Shown: positions 1 through 7,961, counted from the first letter of the stretch. The stretch is 64,000 nucleotides of DNA from Corynebacterium hansenii (GCF_030408795.1 NZ_CP047211.1:372001-436000), one strand, 5' to 3'. Program-made: numbers and translations. Notes: generated from the sequence alone by a model not told the origin.

Positions 1-279
1 CCGCAGGATGGGGGAGCGGGCGGCATCGGCGAGCGCGGTGCGGGCCGACGGCAGGTTGCGTGACGACGCCTCGGCCGCACCGGAAGCGCCCCCGCCGCCG
101 GCAGCGGCGGCGGAGCCGGCACCCTGTGCGCCGCTCGCGGGGGAGGCCGGGCCGTCGTCAAGCACGGTGCCGTCAAGCACGGTGCCGCCACGCGAACTGC
201 CGGCACCCTGCTCGCCGGCACGCGAAGAACTGCCGGATGGGGAGGTGCGGCGGTCGGTGACGGTGATGGCGTCGCTCAT
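1..279 (-). CDS. 5' part of an unidentified gene, possibly an ABC transporter permease
   Basis: Only the first 93 codons lie in the window; the frame is open to the window edge. The ATG (279-277) overlaps the TGA of the upstream lipoprotein gene in an ATGA, which points to translational coupling and a shared function. The visible N-terminus is low-complexity (Ser, Gly, Ala, with a duplicated GTVLDGTVLDDG stretch) and has no membrane segment yet. In operons of NrtA/SsuA-type binding proteins the next gene is usually the permease, so that is the inferred identity, but the sequence itself does not show it. Confidence 0.45.
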   Translation of the reverse strand, partial: MSDAITVTDRRTSPSGSSSRAGEQGAGSSRGGTVLDGTVLDDGPASPASGAQGAGSAAAAGGGGASGAAEASSRNLPSARTALADAARSPILR

Positions 280-1532
280 CGGGGGATCTCCTTGTCGGTC
301 CAGGCCCACGGGTCCGCGGCGTCGAAGCGGCGGCCGTTGACCTCGAAGGTTTCGGGGGCGGGGCGGGGAGCGGGTGCGGCGGGGCCGAGCCGGGCGAGCG
401 CGTCGGCGGCGCCCGCGACGTCGAAGACGTCCTCGACGGCGCGGCGCAGGCCGGCGGTGTCGCCCCGGTCGGCGATGTCGCCGAGGCCCCACCGGGACAG
501 TTGCGTGCCCATCCACATCCCGGCGGGCACCTCCGGCAGGGGCCGGAAGCTGACGCGCTTGGCGGCGACGGTCGGGTCGACGGGCTCGCGGCCCGAGCCT
601 GCGGCGGCGGACCCGGCGAGCACCGACGCGAGCAGCTCCGGCTTCTGGTTCAGGTATTTCTCCGGCGCGAGGGTCTCGGCGACCCCGACGCGATGGTGCG
701 GATGGTCGCACCACAGCGCCGACTCGGCGACCGCCGCGGTCAGCGCCCGGTACGCGCCGGGGTTGTCTGCCGCCCAGTCGGCGTTTGCGGCCAGGCAGCA
801 GCATGGGTGCCCGTCCCACATGTCGCCGGTCAGCCGGTGCAGGTGGCCGTGGCCCGCGGCGATGGACCGCTGGTTGAACGGTCCGGGGCCGAGGAAACCG
901 TCGATGTTTCCGGTGGCCAGATTGGCCACCATGTCGGCGGGGCGCATCAGCCGCAGCTGCACGTCCCGGTCGGGGTCGACGCCGCCGGAGCTGAGGTAGT
1001 CCCGCAGCAGCAGGTTGTGGATGGAGAAGTCGAAGGGGACGCCGAGCGTGAAGCCCTCCATGTCCCGCGGCTTCGCGACGCCCATGTGCCGGTTGGCCAG
1101 CGTGAGACCCTGGCCGTTGACGTTGGCGATGGCGGCGAGCTTCGTCGGCGTCGCCCGCGTGGCCAGGCCGTGGTGGATGGCCAGCGGCATCGGCGCGAGC
1201 ATGTGCGCGACGTGGAGCTCGCCCGAGGCGTAGGCGCTCCACGCCTCCGCCCAGCCGGCGAACTTTTTCAGGGTGACGCGGAGGCCGTGCTTTGCGAAGA
1301 TCCCGCGCGCCTCCGCGGCGACGATCGGCGAGGAGCACGTGATGGGCAGGAAGCCGATGGTCACGTCGGTCGGCGGCCCGTCGTGGGCGGCGGAACCGGT
1401 GCCGGTGGGTGAGGAGCCGGGGGAGCCGGAGGAGGCGGGGCGGGCGCCGGAATGCGAGCACGCCGCCAGCGCGCCGCCCAGCAGCGCACCGGCCCCGAGA
1501 CCCAGCGCCCGGCGGCGGCTGAAGGCGACCAT
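276..1532 (-). CDS. Tat-exported NrtA/CmpA-like substrate-binding lipoprotein of an ABC transporter
   Basis: About 418 residues. The N-terminus has a twin-arginine motif (SRRRALGLG), a hydrophobic stretch and a lipobox ending LAAC, so the protein should be exported folded by Tat and lipid-anchored outside the cytoplasmic membrane. The mature part resembles NrtA/CmpA/SsuA-type binding proteins: GFLPITCSSPIVAAEARGIF near the start, HMLAPMPLAIHHG, NVNGQGLTLANRHMG, and a WCDHPHHR helix. An unusual HPCCCLAANAD triple cysteine lies where relatives usually have none. The ATG at 1532 overlaps the flavin reductase stop (ATGA); a TTG one codon upstream is possible but less likely. The substrate is not visible. 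The partner genes and the McbR-type operator argue for a sulfur compound rather than nitrate. Confidence 0.8.
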   Translation of the reverse strand: MVAFSRRRALGLGAGALLGGALAACSHSGARPASSGSPGSSPTGTGSAAHDGPPTDVTIGFLPITCSSPIVAAEARGIFAKHGLRVTLKKFAGWAEAWSAYASGELHVAHMLAPMPLAIHHGLATRATPTKLAAIANVNGQGLTLANRHMGVAKPRDMEGFTLGVPFDFSIHNLLLRDYLSSGGVDPDRDVQLRLMRPADMVANLATGNIDGFLGPGPFNQRSIAAGHGHLHRLTGDMWDGHPCCCLAANADWAADNPGAYRALTAAVAESALWCDHPHHRVGVAETLAPEKYLNQKPELLASVLAGSAAAGSGREPVDPTVAAKRVSFRPLPEVPAGMWMGTQLSRWGLGDIADRGDTAGLRRAVEDVFDVAGAADALARLGPAAPAPRPAPETFEVNGRRFDAADPWAWTDKEIPR

Positions 1533-2098
1533 CAACGGCCCCCGGCGGCGGCGAGCGCCCAGTCGTGCATCTGGCCGGAGTGGTACAGCAACGGCTTGTT
1601 GCCGGAACGGTGCACCTCGTTGACGCGGGCCAGCAGGATCAGATGGTCACCGCCGTCGTAGATGCGGTGGATGTGGGTGCTCAGCCACGCCGCGACGCCG
1701 TCGATGAGGGGGAGGCCGTTGGGGCCCTCCCCGTGCGCGACGCCGGCGAACCGGTCATCGCTGCGGCCGGCGAAACGGAAGGCCACCTGCGCCTGGTCGT
1801 TGGCCAGGACGTTGACGCCCATCGCCGTGCCCACGCGGAACGCCGGCAGCGACCGGGCGCGCTTGTCCACGCACACCAGGATCAGCGGCGGCTCGATGGA
1901 CACCGAGGTGAACGAGCTGACCGTCATGCCCACCTTCGACCCGTCGGGGCCCGTCGCCGTGATCACGGTGACTCCCGAGGGGAAGGCGCCGGCGGTGTCG
2001 CGCAGCGCGCGGCCGTCGACCTGGTCGCCGCGCATCCAGTCGCCGGTCAGGCCGTCGTCCTGGATGTGCGGGCGTGCGGGGGCGTCGGTGAGCGTCAT
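1532..2098 (-). CDS. flavin reductase (NADH:FMN oxidoreductase component)
   Basis: 188 residues, the size of the small reductases that feed reduced flavin to two-component monooxygenases. The family core is clear: SGVTVITA, GMTVSSFTSVSIEPPLILV, and a C-terminal HLILLARV strand. The start ATG at 2098 has a GGAGG ribosome site; longer readings upstream would run into the neighbouring gene. It lies 52 bp after the acyl-CoA-dehydrogenase-like gene and overlaps the lipoprotein gene, so it most likely supplies FMNH2 to the former. This pairing is typical of organosulfur desulfurisation systems (DszC/DszD, SfnB, SsuD/SsuE types). The assignment to that pathway is inferred. Confidence 0.85.
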   Translation of the reverse strand: MTLTDAPARPHIQDDGLTGDWMRGDQVDGRALRDTAGAFPSGVTVITATGPDGSKVGMTVSSFTSVSIEPPLILVCVDKRARSLPAFRVGTAMGVNVLANDQAQVAFRFAGRSDDRFAGVAHGEGPNGLPLIDGVAAWLSTHIHRIYDGGDHLILLARVNEVHRSGNKPLLYHSGQMHDWALAAAGGR

Positions 2099-2150
2099 GG
2101 TGTCGTGTCCTCCGGTGCTCGGGTGTTGGGTCGTGCGTGTGCGGGGCGCG

Positions 2151-3224
2151 TCAGCGCTCGCACTGGGAGAGTTCCCAGCGCAGTTGGCCCTCCGACGGCG
2201 ACTGCACCGGGATGAAGGCGGCCTCGCGGAAGCGCCGCGAGGAATCCGACCGGTGCGCGTAGCCGCGGCCGCCGGCGCAGCGCAGCTCGAGGGCCGCGGC
2301 GGAGGAGGCCACCTCGGCGGCGGCCAGGCGCATGGACAGCAGCTCGGAACGCTCGAAGCGCACGCCCGGGCCGGTCTTCTCCGCCACCGACTCGACCATG
2401 GAGCGGACCAGCGCCAGGGAGCCGCGGGCACGGTCGATCTCCGGGGCGAAGACGGCGTTGGTGCCCAGCGACCCCTGGTCGGCGGCGGCCAGCGAGGCCT
2501 CGGCCAGGCCGCAGCACATCGCGGATTGCAGCGCCAGGAAGGTCGGGCGGCAGGCGGTGAGGAACTCCTCGAAGTCGGTGGTGAGCACCTGGTCGGCGGA
2601 GATCCGCGCGCCCTCGATCTTCACGAACGACGACGCCGTGGAATCCAGCGCCATCAGGCTGAATTGGTTGCCCGCCGTGATGCCCGGCGTGGACAGCGGC
2701 AGCGCGACCAGCAGGCGGTCGCCGTTGGTCGCCCGCGCGGCGGTGACCATGATCGAGTCGTCGTACAGGTTCGACGCCCACTTCAACGCGCCGTCCAGGA
2801 CGTACCCGGAGCCGTCGTCGGTCGGGGTGGCGGTCAGGTCGAGGCTGCCGCAGCCGGCGGCCTCGCGGAACGCCGACGCCATGCCGGTGATGCCGGGGGT
2901 GGAACCGTCCAGCAGGCCCGGCAGCACCGAGTTGGCGTAGGGGGTGTCCGCCAGCGCCAGGTACTCGATGGTCATGCGGTGGGCCCACAGGCCGAAGGCC
3001 GAGGACATGCACCGCGACGCCAGGGCGCGCACCGCCGCGACCATGTCGGGCAGGTGGCCGTCGGAGTTCTGCGGGGCGCCCAGGCCCAGCAGCCCTTCGG
3101 CGCCGAGCGGGGGCAGGATGAAGCGGGCCCGACCCTCGCCGTCGTCGAGCGCGTTGGCCCGTTCGGCGACCTGGTCGAGGATGGCCGCGGGGATGGTGGT
3201 CTGGGCGGTGGTGGCGGTGGTCAT
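2151..3224 (-). CDS. acyl-CoA-dehydrogenase-fold flavoprotein, probable flavin-dependent monooxygenase (SfnB/DszC-like)
   Basis: 357 residues. The all-helical N-terminal part, a middle beta domain (ITGMASAFREAAG, SGYVLDGALKWASN, VALPLSTPGI) and the C-terminal helix with GGRGYAHRSDSSRRFREA follow the acyl-CoA dehydrogenase order. The usual catalytic-Glu context of true dehydrogenases is not evident, and a flavin reductase follows at once, which favours the monooxygenase branch of this superfamily. The start ATG at 3224 follows a GAAGGAACC stretch. It lies 59 bp downstream of the OsmC-like gene. Substrate unknown; an organosulfur compound is inferred from the operon and its operator. An ordinary acyl-CoA dehydrogenase is the alternative. 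Confidence 0.7.
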   Translation of the reverse strand: MTTATTAQTTIPAAILDQVAERANALDDGEGRARFILPPLGAEGLLGLGAPQNSDGHLPDMVAAVRALASRCMSSAFGLWAHRMTIEYLALADTPYANSVLPGLLDGSTPGITGMASAFREAAGCGSLDLTATPTDDGSGYVLDGALKWASNLYDDSIMVTAARATNGDRLLVALPLSTPGITAGNQFSLMALDSTASSFVKIEGARISADQVLTTDFEEFLTACRPTFLALQSAMCCGLAEASLAAADQGSLGTNAVFAPEIDRARGSLALVRSMVESVAEKTGPGVRFERSELLSMRLAAAEVASSAAALELRCAGGRGYAHRSDSSRRFREAAFIPVQSPSEGQLRWELSQCER

Positions 3225-3283
3225 CGGTTTCGGGTTCCTTCGGTTCGTTCCGGCGGTCTGCTCCGGGCGGGCGCGGGGCGGCC

Positions 3284-3826
3284 CTACTTTTCGACGGTCG
3301 TGGAGTGGTGCACCCGGACCGGGTTGGTCATCGTGGCGACGACCGGCGACCAGCGGATGGCCGTGTCGGCGATGGCCTTCAGGGTTTCCTCGTCGGCGCC
3401 CTCGGCGGCCAGGGTGATGTCGATGCGGATGTCGGTGAAGCCCAGGACCTTCTCCGGGTCGGTGTCGCCGACGCCCCAGACGGCGGAGATGTCGATGTCG
3501 CCGTCGAGGACCAGCTCGATCTTGTCCAGGGCGATGCCCCGCTGGGTGGCGTTGGCCTGCAGGCCGACGGAGATGCAGGAGCCCAGTGCGGCGAGGACGA
3601 CCTCGGAGGGGTTGGCCGCGACGTTGTCGCCCAGCAGACCGCAGGGCTCGGAGACGACGACGTCGGCGGTGTCGCGCACCGAGGTGACGTTGCGGAAGCC
3701 GGCCTCGCAGCGGGTGACGGCGTGCAGGACCTTGCGGCCCTTGGACGGATCGGTCTTGTTGGTCTCGGCGAGATTGGCGAGGCCCTTGGCGTCGATGCCC
3801 TGGAGCTTGGCGGAAACGGTGGTCAT
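3284..3826 (-). CDS. OsmC/Ohr family protein
   Basis: 180 residues. The family fold is recognisable from GRKVLHAVTRCEAGF, then EPCGLLGDNVAANPSEVVLAALGSCISVGLQANA (written here in parts: EPCGLLGDN, then NPSEVVLAALGSC), the helix that carries the reactive cysteine of OsmC/Ohr thiol peroxidases, and a C-terminal Pro/Val strand. Three cysteines lie in the first half; which two form the redox pair cannot be decided by eye. It is the first gene of the leftward operon, with a GAAGGGA ribosome site. OsmC proteins are often found with organosulfur or thiol metabolism; here it may protect against or process reactive sulfur or peroxide products. Regulation is probably by a McbR-type repressor at 3921-3936. 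Confidence 0.85.
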   Translation of the reverse strand: MTTVSAKLQGIDAKGLANLAETNKTDPSKGRKVLHAVTRCEAGFRNVTSVRDTADVVVSEPCGLLGDNVAANPSEVVLAALGSCISVGLQANATQRGIALDKIELVLDGDIDISAVWGVGDTDPEKVLGFTDIRIDITLAAEGADEETLKAIADTAIRWSPVVATMTNPVRVHHSTTVEK

Positions 3827-3906
3827 TGTGCGGTCCCTTCGGCGGTGAAACGGGGTTTTTCGGTGTCTGCCGACGGCACCGCGGTTCCGGCGCCGTCACG
3901 CCGCAC

Positions 3907-3936
3907 ATATCACCACCCGGTAGACAAAGTTGTCTA
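3907..3936 (-). promoter_or_regulatory. McbR-type operator overlapping a predicted promoter of the OsmC operon
   Basis: TAGACAAAGTTGTCTA (3921-3936) is a perfect inverted repeat and an exact match to TAGAC-N6-GTCTA, the published binding consensus of McbR, the TetR-family repressor of sulfur amino-acid metabolism in Corynebacterium glutamicum. Read on the minus strand, TAGACA (3936-3931) can serve as a -35 and TGATAT (3912-3907) as a -10 with an 18-bp spacer, so a bound repressor would block RNA polymerase. It lies 95 bp upstream of the OsmC start. The match is seen directly; binding is inferred. Confidence 0.7.
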
Positions 3937-4004
3937 TTGACCGCCGGTGGCGTTGATCCGTCCCCAACCGCGTCGCCGCAGGTGGCGGGTCGCGCCGGAA
4001 TTGA

Positions 4005-4093
4005 ATTCACGGTGAATCGAAGTCCGGGCGCGCCGCGCCGGCCGTCCCGGATGATTCACGGTGAATCGAAGTGGGTTCACCGTGAATGGAAGT
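4005..4093. repeat. three copies of a 19-bp element containing a 13-bp palindrome
   Basis: ATTCACGGTGAATCGAAGT at 4005-4023 and again at 4054-4072 (identical), and GTTCACCGTGAATGGAAGT at 4075-4093. Each copy holds the near-perfect palindrome ATTCACsGTGAAT followed by sGAAGT. Copies 2 and 3 are 21 bp apart (two helical turns) and are complementary enough to form a 12-13 bp stem with an 8-nt loop. The site is in the 305-bp gap downstream of the geranylgeranyl reductase gene and upstream of the OsmC promoter. It could be an operator array or a terminator-like hairpin (there is no T-run). Apart from this and the McbR-type site, the gap shows nothing else. Confidence 0.75.
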
Positions 4094-4131
4094 GATCGCC
4101 CCCGCTCAGCTCCGGGGCGGCATTGCCGCAC

Positions 4132-5412
4132 TCAGCTCCAGGGCCGGCGCGAATCCAGCGCCAGCGACGCCTTGCCCGCCGCGCGCCAGACGCGGGCGGT
4201 GAGGTCGCGGTCCCCGGGCGTGACCAGGTTGCCCATCAGACGCGCGGCCGCACCCATCACGGCGTCGCCCCACGGGGCGCCGAGGGTCAGCGGACCGGCG
4301 GTGGGCAGCAGCCACGGCACGGTCAGGCCGGCGGCCAGGCGGCGGGCCAGGGAGTACGCCTCGCCGTAGTGCTCGCGCAGCATCGCCGGCCACGAATGCG
4401 CCAGCCCGTCGGGGTCGCCGACGACGTCGCACATCAGCCCCACGGCCAGGCGCGCGGACTCCATGCCGTAGTCGATGCCCTCGCCGTTGAGGGGGTTGAC
4501 CAGCGCCGCGGCGTCGCCGAGCAGCGCCCAGTTCGGCCCGGCGACGTGGCTGACCGCGCCGCCCATCGGCAGCAGCGCGGAGGTCACCGCCTCCGGTTCG
4601 CCCAGGCCCCACTCGTCGCGGACCTGCCCGGCGTAACGGTGCAGCAGCTTCTTCACGTTCACCTTCGCCGGCCGCGCCGACGTCGCCAGCGCGCCGCAGC
4701 CCAGGTTCACCCGGCCGCCGCCGAGCGGGAAGATCCACCCGTAACCGGGCTGCGCGACGCCGTCGTCGTCCCGCAGTTCCAGGTCCGAGTGGATCCACTC
4801 CTCTTCGCGCACCGTGGAGCAGTACGACCGGGCGGCGACGCCGAACACGGAGTCCCGGTGCCACGTCCGGCCGAGTTGCTTGCCGACGGGGCTGCGCACG
4901 CCGTCGGCGACGAGGAGCCACCGAGCGGCCACGCGCCGGGCCGAGCCGTCGTGAAGCCGCAGGTTCACCGCGGCCACGCTCTGGCCCGGCCCCCGCTCCA
5001 CCGAAGTGACCGGGCAGCCGTCCAGGAGCGTCGCGCCGCAGCTCACCGCATGGTCGACGAGCATCGCGTCGAAGATGGTGCGCGGCACCGCGGAGCCGGC
5101 GGCCGGGAATTCGCCCTCCGGCCACGGTGCGGTGACGGAACCGCCGAACCCGTGGAGCTTCAGGCCGCGATTGCGGGTGCGCGACAGCACGCGGTCATCC
5201 AGGCCCAAACGCCCGAGCTCCGCGATGGCGCGCGGGGTCAGCCCGTCGCCGCAGGTCTTGTCGCGGGGGAAGCGCTGCGCGTCGACGAGCAGCACGTCCA
5301 ATCCCCGGTTCGCCGCATGCGCCGCGGCGGCGGCGCCCGTCGGGCCCGCCCCGACCACCACGACATCGGCGCTGGAGGGGACGTGCTGCGGCATCGGCGA
5401 CTGCGTGGTCAT
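4132..5412 (-). CDS. menJ: geranylgeranyl reductase family flavoprotein (menaquinone reductase MenJ-like)
   Basis: 426 residues. The N-terminus holds an FAD-binding Rossmann motif (VVVVGAGPTGAAAA, residues about 18-31), then the family signature FPRDKTCGDGLTPRA, a mid-protein AARWLLVADGVRSPVG and the GDAAALVNPLNGEGIDYGM motif that contacts FAD. These proteins reduce isoprenoid double bonds; in Mycobacterium the orthologue in the same position saturates one unit of menaquinone. It lies divergent to a polyprenyl diphosphate synthase gene, a conserved actinobacterial arrangement, which supports a role in menaquinone side-chain maturation at the membrane. A TATAGC box lies 10 bp before the ATG, so the mRNA may have almost no leader. 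Confidence 0.8.
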   Translation of the reverse strand: MTTQSPMPQHVPSSADVVVVGAGPTGAAAAAHAANRGLDVLLVDAQRFPRDKTCGDGLTPRAIAELGRLGLDDRVLSRTRNRGLKLHGFGGSVTAPWPEGEFPAAGSAVPRTIFDAMLVDHAVSCGATLLDGCPVTSVERGPGQSVAAVNLRLHDGSARRVAARWLLVADGVRSPVGKQLGRTWHRDSVFGVAARSYCSTVREEEWIHSDLELRDDDGVAQPGYGWIFPLGGGRVNLGCGALATSARPAKVNVKKLLHRYAGQVRDEWGLGEPEAVTSALLPMGGAVSHVAGPNWALLGDAAALVNPLNGEGIDYGMESARLAVGLMCDVVGDPDGLAHSWPAMLREHYGEAYSLARRLAAGLTVPWLLPTAGPLTLGAPWGDAVMGAAARLMGNLVTPGDRDLTARVWRAAGKASLALDSRRPWS

Positions 5413-5481
5413 GGTGTCCCAGGCTATACGGCGGACCTCGCGAAACCGCCAGGGGGAGAGCCTCCGGCGGGGGTCGGATGA

Positions 5482-5509
5482 TTGGACATGGCGAGCGGTG
5501 GATTACTGT
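5482..5509 (+). promoter_or_regulatory. predicted promoter of the polyprenyl diphosphate synthase gene
   Basis: TTGGAC (5482-5487) and TACTGT (5504-5509) are separated by 16 bp, in the divergent gap between the reductase gene and the synthase gene. Spacing and sequence fit actinobacterial housekeeping promoters. The start codon is 124 bp downstream. Confidence 0.5.
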
Positions 5510-5632
5510 ATGTTCGGCATATCCACGGGTTCGTCGCGGGCGATGCTCCGAGCATGGGGCGGAGCCCGGGTGCTGCGGCGCAGGCCCACGAACCGATGAA
5601 CCGACGACGATCCGAATCGAGGCGGGACCCGA

Positions 5633-6682
5633 ATGCGTAACGGCGCACCCAGCGTTTCCGACGCACCGAGCATCCAGCGGACCGGCGGCGAAAGAGTCGC
5701 CAGCGTCGACCTCGGCGACGCCGAGCTGGAGCGCGTGGTCACCGAGGGCATGCGCGCCAGCGAGGAACTGCTCCTCGGCGAGCTCAACCGCGGCGAGGAC
5801 TTCCTGGTGGAGCACGTCCGCCACCTCGCCGACGCCGGCGGGAAGCGGTTCCGCCCCATGTTCGCCATGCTCTCCGCGCAGTTCGGGCCGCGCCCCCGCG
5901 CCGACGAGGTGATCACCGCCGCCACCGTCATCGAGCTGACCCACCTGGCGACGCTGTACCACGACGACGTCATGGACGAGGCCGACATGCGCCGCGGCGT
6001 CGAGTCCGCCAACTCCCGCTGGTCGAACTCGCTGGCCATCCTCTCCGGCGACTACCTCTTCGCCACCGCCTCCAGCCTGCTGGCCCGCCTGGGCGCCGAC
6101 ACCGTCGCGCACTTCGCCAAGACCTTCGGCGAACTGGTCACCGGCCAGATGCGCGAATCCATCGGCTGCCCCGACGGCGCCGACGAGGTCGAGCATTACC
6201 TGCAGGTGATCCGCGAGAAGACCGGCGTTCTCATCGGGTCCGCCGGGTACCTCGGGGCGCTGCACGCCGGCGCCGACGACAAGACCGTCGCCGCTCTGGC
6301 CCGCTACGGCGGCCTGGTGGGGCTGGTCTTCCAGATCGTCGACGACATCATCGACATCGCCTCCGACTCCGCGCAGTCCGGAAAGACGCCGGGCACCGAC
6401 CTCCGGGAGGGCGTGTTCACCCTGCCGGTGCTCTACGCGCTGCGCGAGGAGGGGCCCGTGGGCGATCGCCTGCGCGAGATCCTCGTCGGCCCCATCACCG
6501 ACGACGATCTGCTGGCCGAGGCCCTCGACCTCCTCGAGCGCTCCACCGGCCCGCAGCGCGCCCTGGCGCTCGTGCGCGACCTGATGGACGAGGCCGACGG
6601 CGTCATCGCCGACCTGCCGGACATCCCAGCCAAGGCCGCCCTGCGCCGCGTCGCCGAGTACACCGTCGAGCGCGTCGGGTAG
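5633..6682 (+). CDS. ispB: polyprenyl diphosphate synthase (long-chain trans-prenyltransferase)
   Basis: 349 residues. Both aspartate-rich motifs that bind the Mg-diphosphate substrates are present: the first in LYHDDVMDEADMRRG, the second in FQIVDDIIDIASD. GGKRFRP near residue 70 contacts isopentenyl diphosphate, and GDYLFATAS follows. The enzyme extends allylic diphosphates with isopentenyl diphosphate to make the side chain for menaquinone. Chain length cannot be read off safely. It lies divergent to the menaquinone reductase gene, as in Mycobacterium (grcC1/menJ) and C. glutamicum. The first about 20 residues look disordered; the ATG is supported by GAGGCGGG upstream. Confidence 0.9.
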   Translation: MRNGAPSVSDAPSIQRTGGERVASVDLGDAELERVVTEGMRASEELLLGELNRGEDFLVEHVRHLADAGGKRFRPMFAMLSAQFGPRPRADEVITAATVIELTHLATLYHDDVMDEADMRRGVESANSRWSNSLAILSGDYLFATASSLLARLGADTVAHFAKTFGELVTGQMRESIGCPDGADEVEHYLQVIREKTGVLIGSAGYLGALHAGADDKTVAALARYGGLVGLVFQIVDDIIDIASDSAQSGKTPGTDLREGVFTLPVLYALREEGPVGDRLREILVGPITDDDLLAEALDLLERSTGPQRALALVRDLMDEADGVIADLPDIPAKAALRRVAEYTVERVG

Positions 6683-6812
6683 GACCGCAGTCGGGCGTCG
6701 GTTCGGCGCCCTTCCCGGTTGCCCGCCCCTCCACCCCGATTTCGCTCCTGCCAGCGGATTTGGCGCCGGAGAGAGTTCTGGGTAGCATTCCTTTCGCACC
6801 CACGGGGTGCAC

Positions 6813-6897
6813 GCCAGATTGCCCGAGCGGCCAAAGGGAGCGGATTGTAAATCCGTCGGCTTCGCCTACGTTGGTTCGAATCCATCATCTGGCACCA
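6813..6897 (+). tRNA. tRNA-Tyr (anticodon GTA)
   Basis: The acceptor arms GCCAGAT and ATCTGGC pair, the anticodon arm reads GGATTGTAAATCC with GTA in the loop, a long variable arm (class II) follows, and the T arm contains GGTTCGAATCC. CCA is encoded (6895-6897). It is the first of four tRNA genes upstream of secE. Confidence 0.95.
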
Positions 6898-6903
6898 GCT
6901 TCG

Positions 6904-6946
6904 ACCGGGGCCCGGATCACACCAGTGATCCGGGCCCCGGTCTTTT
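6904..6946 (+). terminator. intrinsic terminator after tRNA-Tyr
   Basis: A perfect 17-bp stem (6904-6920 with 6925-6941) closed by a 4-nt loop ACCA and followed by TCTTTT. It ends the tRNA-Tyr transcript. The rest of the 360-bp gap to tRNA-Thr holds the paired 11-bp repeats described next and no gene. Confidence 0.9.
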
Positions 6947-7064
6947 GCGTGCGGGTTCTTTTGCGTGCATGCCCCTCGGCCGTGCCCGGGCCGTGTCCTC
7001 GGCAGGGGAGCGGGCGGGGGAGCGGGGGGCCTTCCGCGCGCGCATGGCGCCCCCTCCGGGGGCT

Positions 7065-7100
7065 GCTTTGCGACGCCGGGGACGGGCACCGTCGCAAAGC
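7065..7100. repeat. inverted pair of the GCTTTGCGACG repeat
   Basis: GCTTTGCGACG at 7065-7075 and its exact reverse complement at 7090-7100 form an 11-bp stem with a 14-nt loop. The same 11-bp word occurs nine more times in the window: 14096 (minus), 26811, 30241 (minus), 30259, 35503, 35620 (minus), 38210, 44089 and 52131. Here there is no T-run, so a terminator role is doubtful. Confidence 0.8.
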
Positions 7101-7257
7101 GGCCCGAAGCGCCCCCGAAACGGCGCGGAAAACTGCCTGGAATTGCGCCGTGGCCTGCGGATTTGTGTACGTCGGCGATGTCGGGTTAGTCTTTCTCTCG
7201 GCTTCGCAGGGAGCGCCCGAGGGTCCACAAGACCGCAAGCGCGAACTTTGATGCCAT

Positions 7258-7333
7258 GCCCCCTTAGCTCAGTCGGCAGAGCGTTTCCATGGTAAGGAAA
7301 AGGTCGACAGTTCGATTCTGTCAGGGGGCTCCA
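7258..7333 (+). tRNA. tRNA-Thr (anticodon GGT)
   Basis: The acceptor arms GCCCCCT and AGGGGGC pair, the D arm has TAGCTCAGTCGGCAGAGC, the anticodon stem TTTCC/GGAAA encloses GGT, and the T arm has AGTTCGATTCT. CCA is encoded at 7331-7333. Confidence 0.95.
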
Positions 7334-7386
7334 TTCTTTTGTCCGGCAGTTGCATTCCCCGGGAATGGCGCCGCGGAAGAATTTGG

Positions 7387-7460
7387 GGCGATGTAGCTCA
7401 GATGGTGAGAGCGCACGACTCATAATCGTGAGGTCGGGGGTTCGATCCCCCCCATCGCTA
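7387..7460 (+). tRNA. tRNA-Met, elongator type (anticodon CAT)
   Basis: The acceptor arms GGCGATG and CATCGCT pair (first pair G-T), the anticodon arm reads CGACTCATAATCG, and the T arm has GGTTCGATCCC. CCA is not encoded. The D arm and lack of the initiator-type mismatch and GGG/CCC anticodon pairs argue for the elongator. A lysidine-modified tRNA-Ile2 also carries CAT and cannot be fully excluded by eye. Confidence 0.9.
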
Positions 7461-7536
7461 CTGGTGACCACGTTCACCATCCCCGGCTAGCCCGCGTGCT
7501 AGGGTGGGAAACCGTCGCCCGGACTTCGGGCGACGA

Positions 7537-7609
<73 letters not shown>

Positions 7610-7647
7610 CAATACCCCTTAAGCCGGAAACCCCTTCTAGGAGAGAC

Positions 7648-7959
7648 GTGGCAGAGGAAAAGAGCACCACCGCAGCGGCGCGCCCCACCGGCAAGCGCCA
7701 GGTTTCGGGTGCCCCCGCCACCACGGCGCGCGACAGCCGCCCCGTCAAGCGCAACGACGACGAAAAGCTGGGCACCCGCAACCCCCTGACCTTCATCAAG
7801 CAGGTCATCTCCGAGCTGCGCAAGGTCATCTGGCCCACCGGCCGGCAGATGGTGGTCTACACCATCGTCGTGCTGCTGTTCCTCGTCTTCATGGTCACGC
7901 TGGTCTGGGGCGTCGACGCTCTCGCCGGCCTGGGCGTTCAGTCGATTTTCACGCGGTAG
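7648..7959 (+). CDS. secE: protein translocase subunit SecE
   Basis: 103 residues. A charged N-terminal tail is followed by the conserved amphipathic helix NPLTFIKQVISELRKVIWPT, then a single membrane segment (about residues 70-92). SecE clamps SecY in the inner-membrane translocon; secY is in this window at 56763. The start is GTG at 7648, preceded by AGGAGAGAC. The gene follows tRNA-Trp and precedes nusG, the conserved order. Confidence 0.95.
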   Translation: MAEEKSTTAAARPTGKRQVSGAPATTARDSRPVKRNDDEKLGTRNPLTFIKQVISELRKVIWPTGRQMVVYTIVVLLFLVFMVTLVWGVDALAGLGVQSIFTR

Positions 7960-7961
7960 GG

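Noticed and set aside
1..340. Plus-strand frame at the left edge
   Set aside because: It is the complement of the coupled minus-strand gene and of the lipoprotein gene end; the ATGA overlap supports the minus strand.
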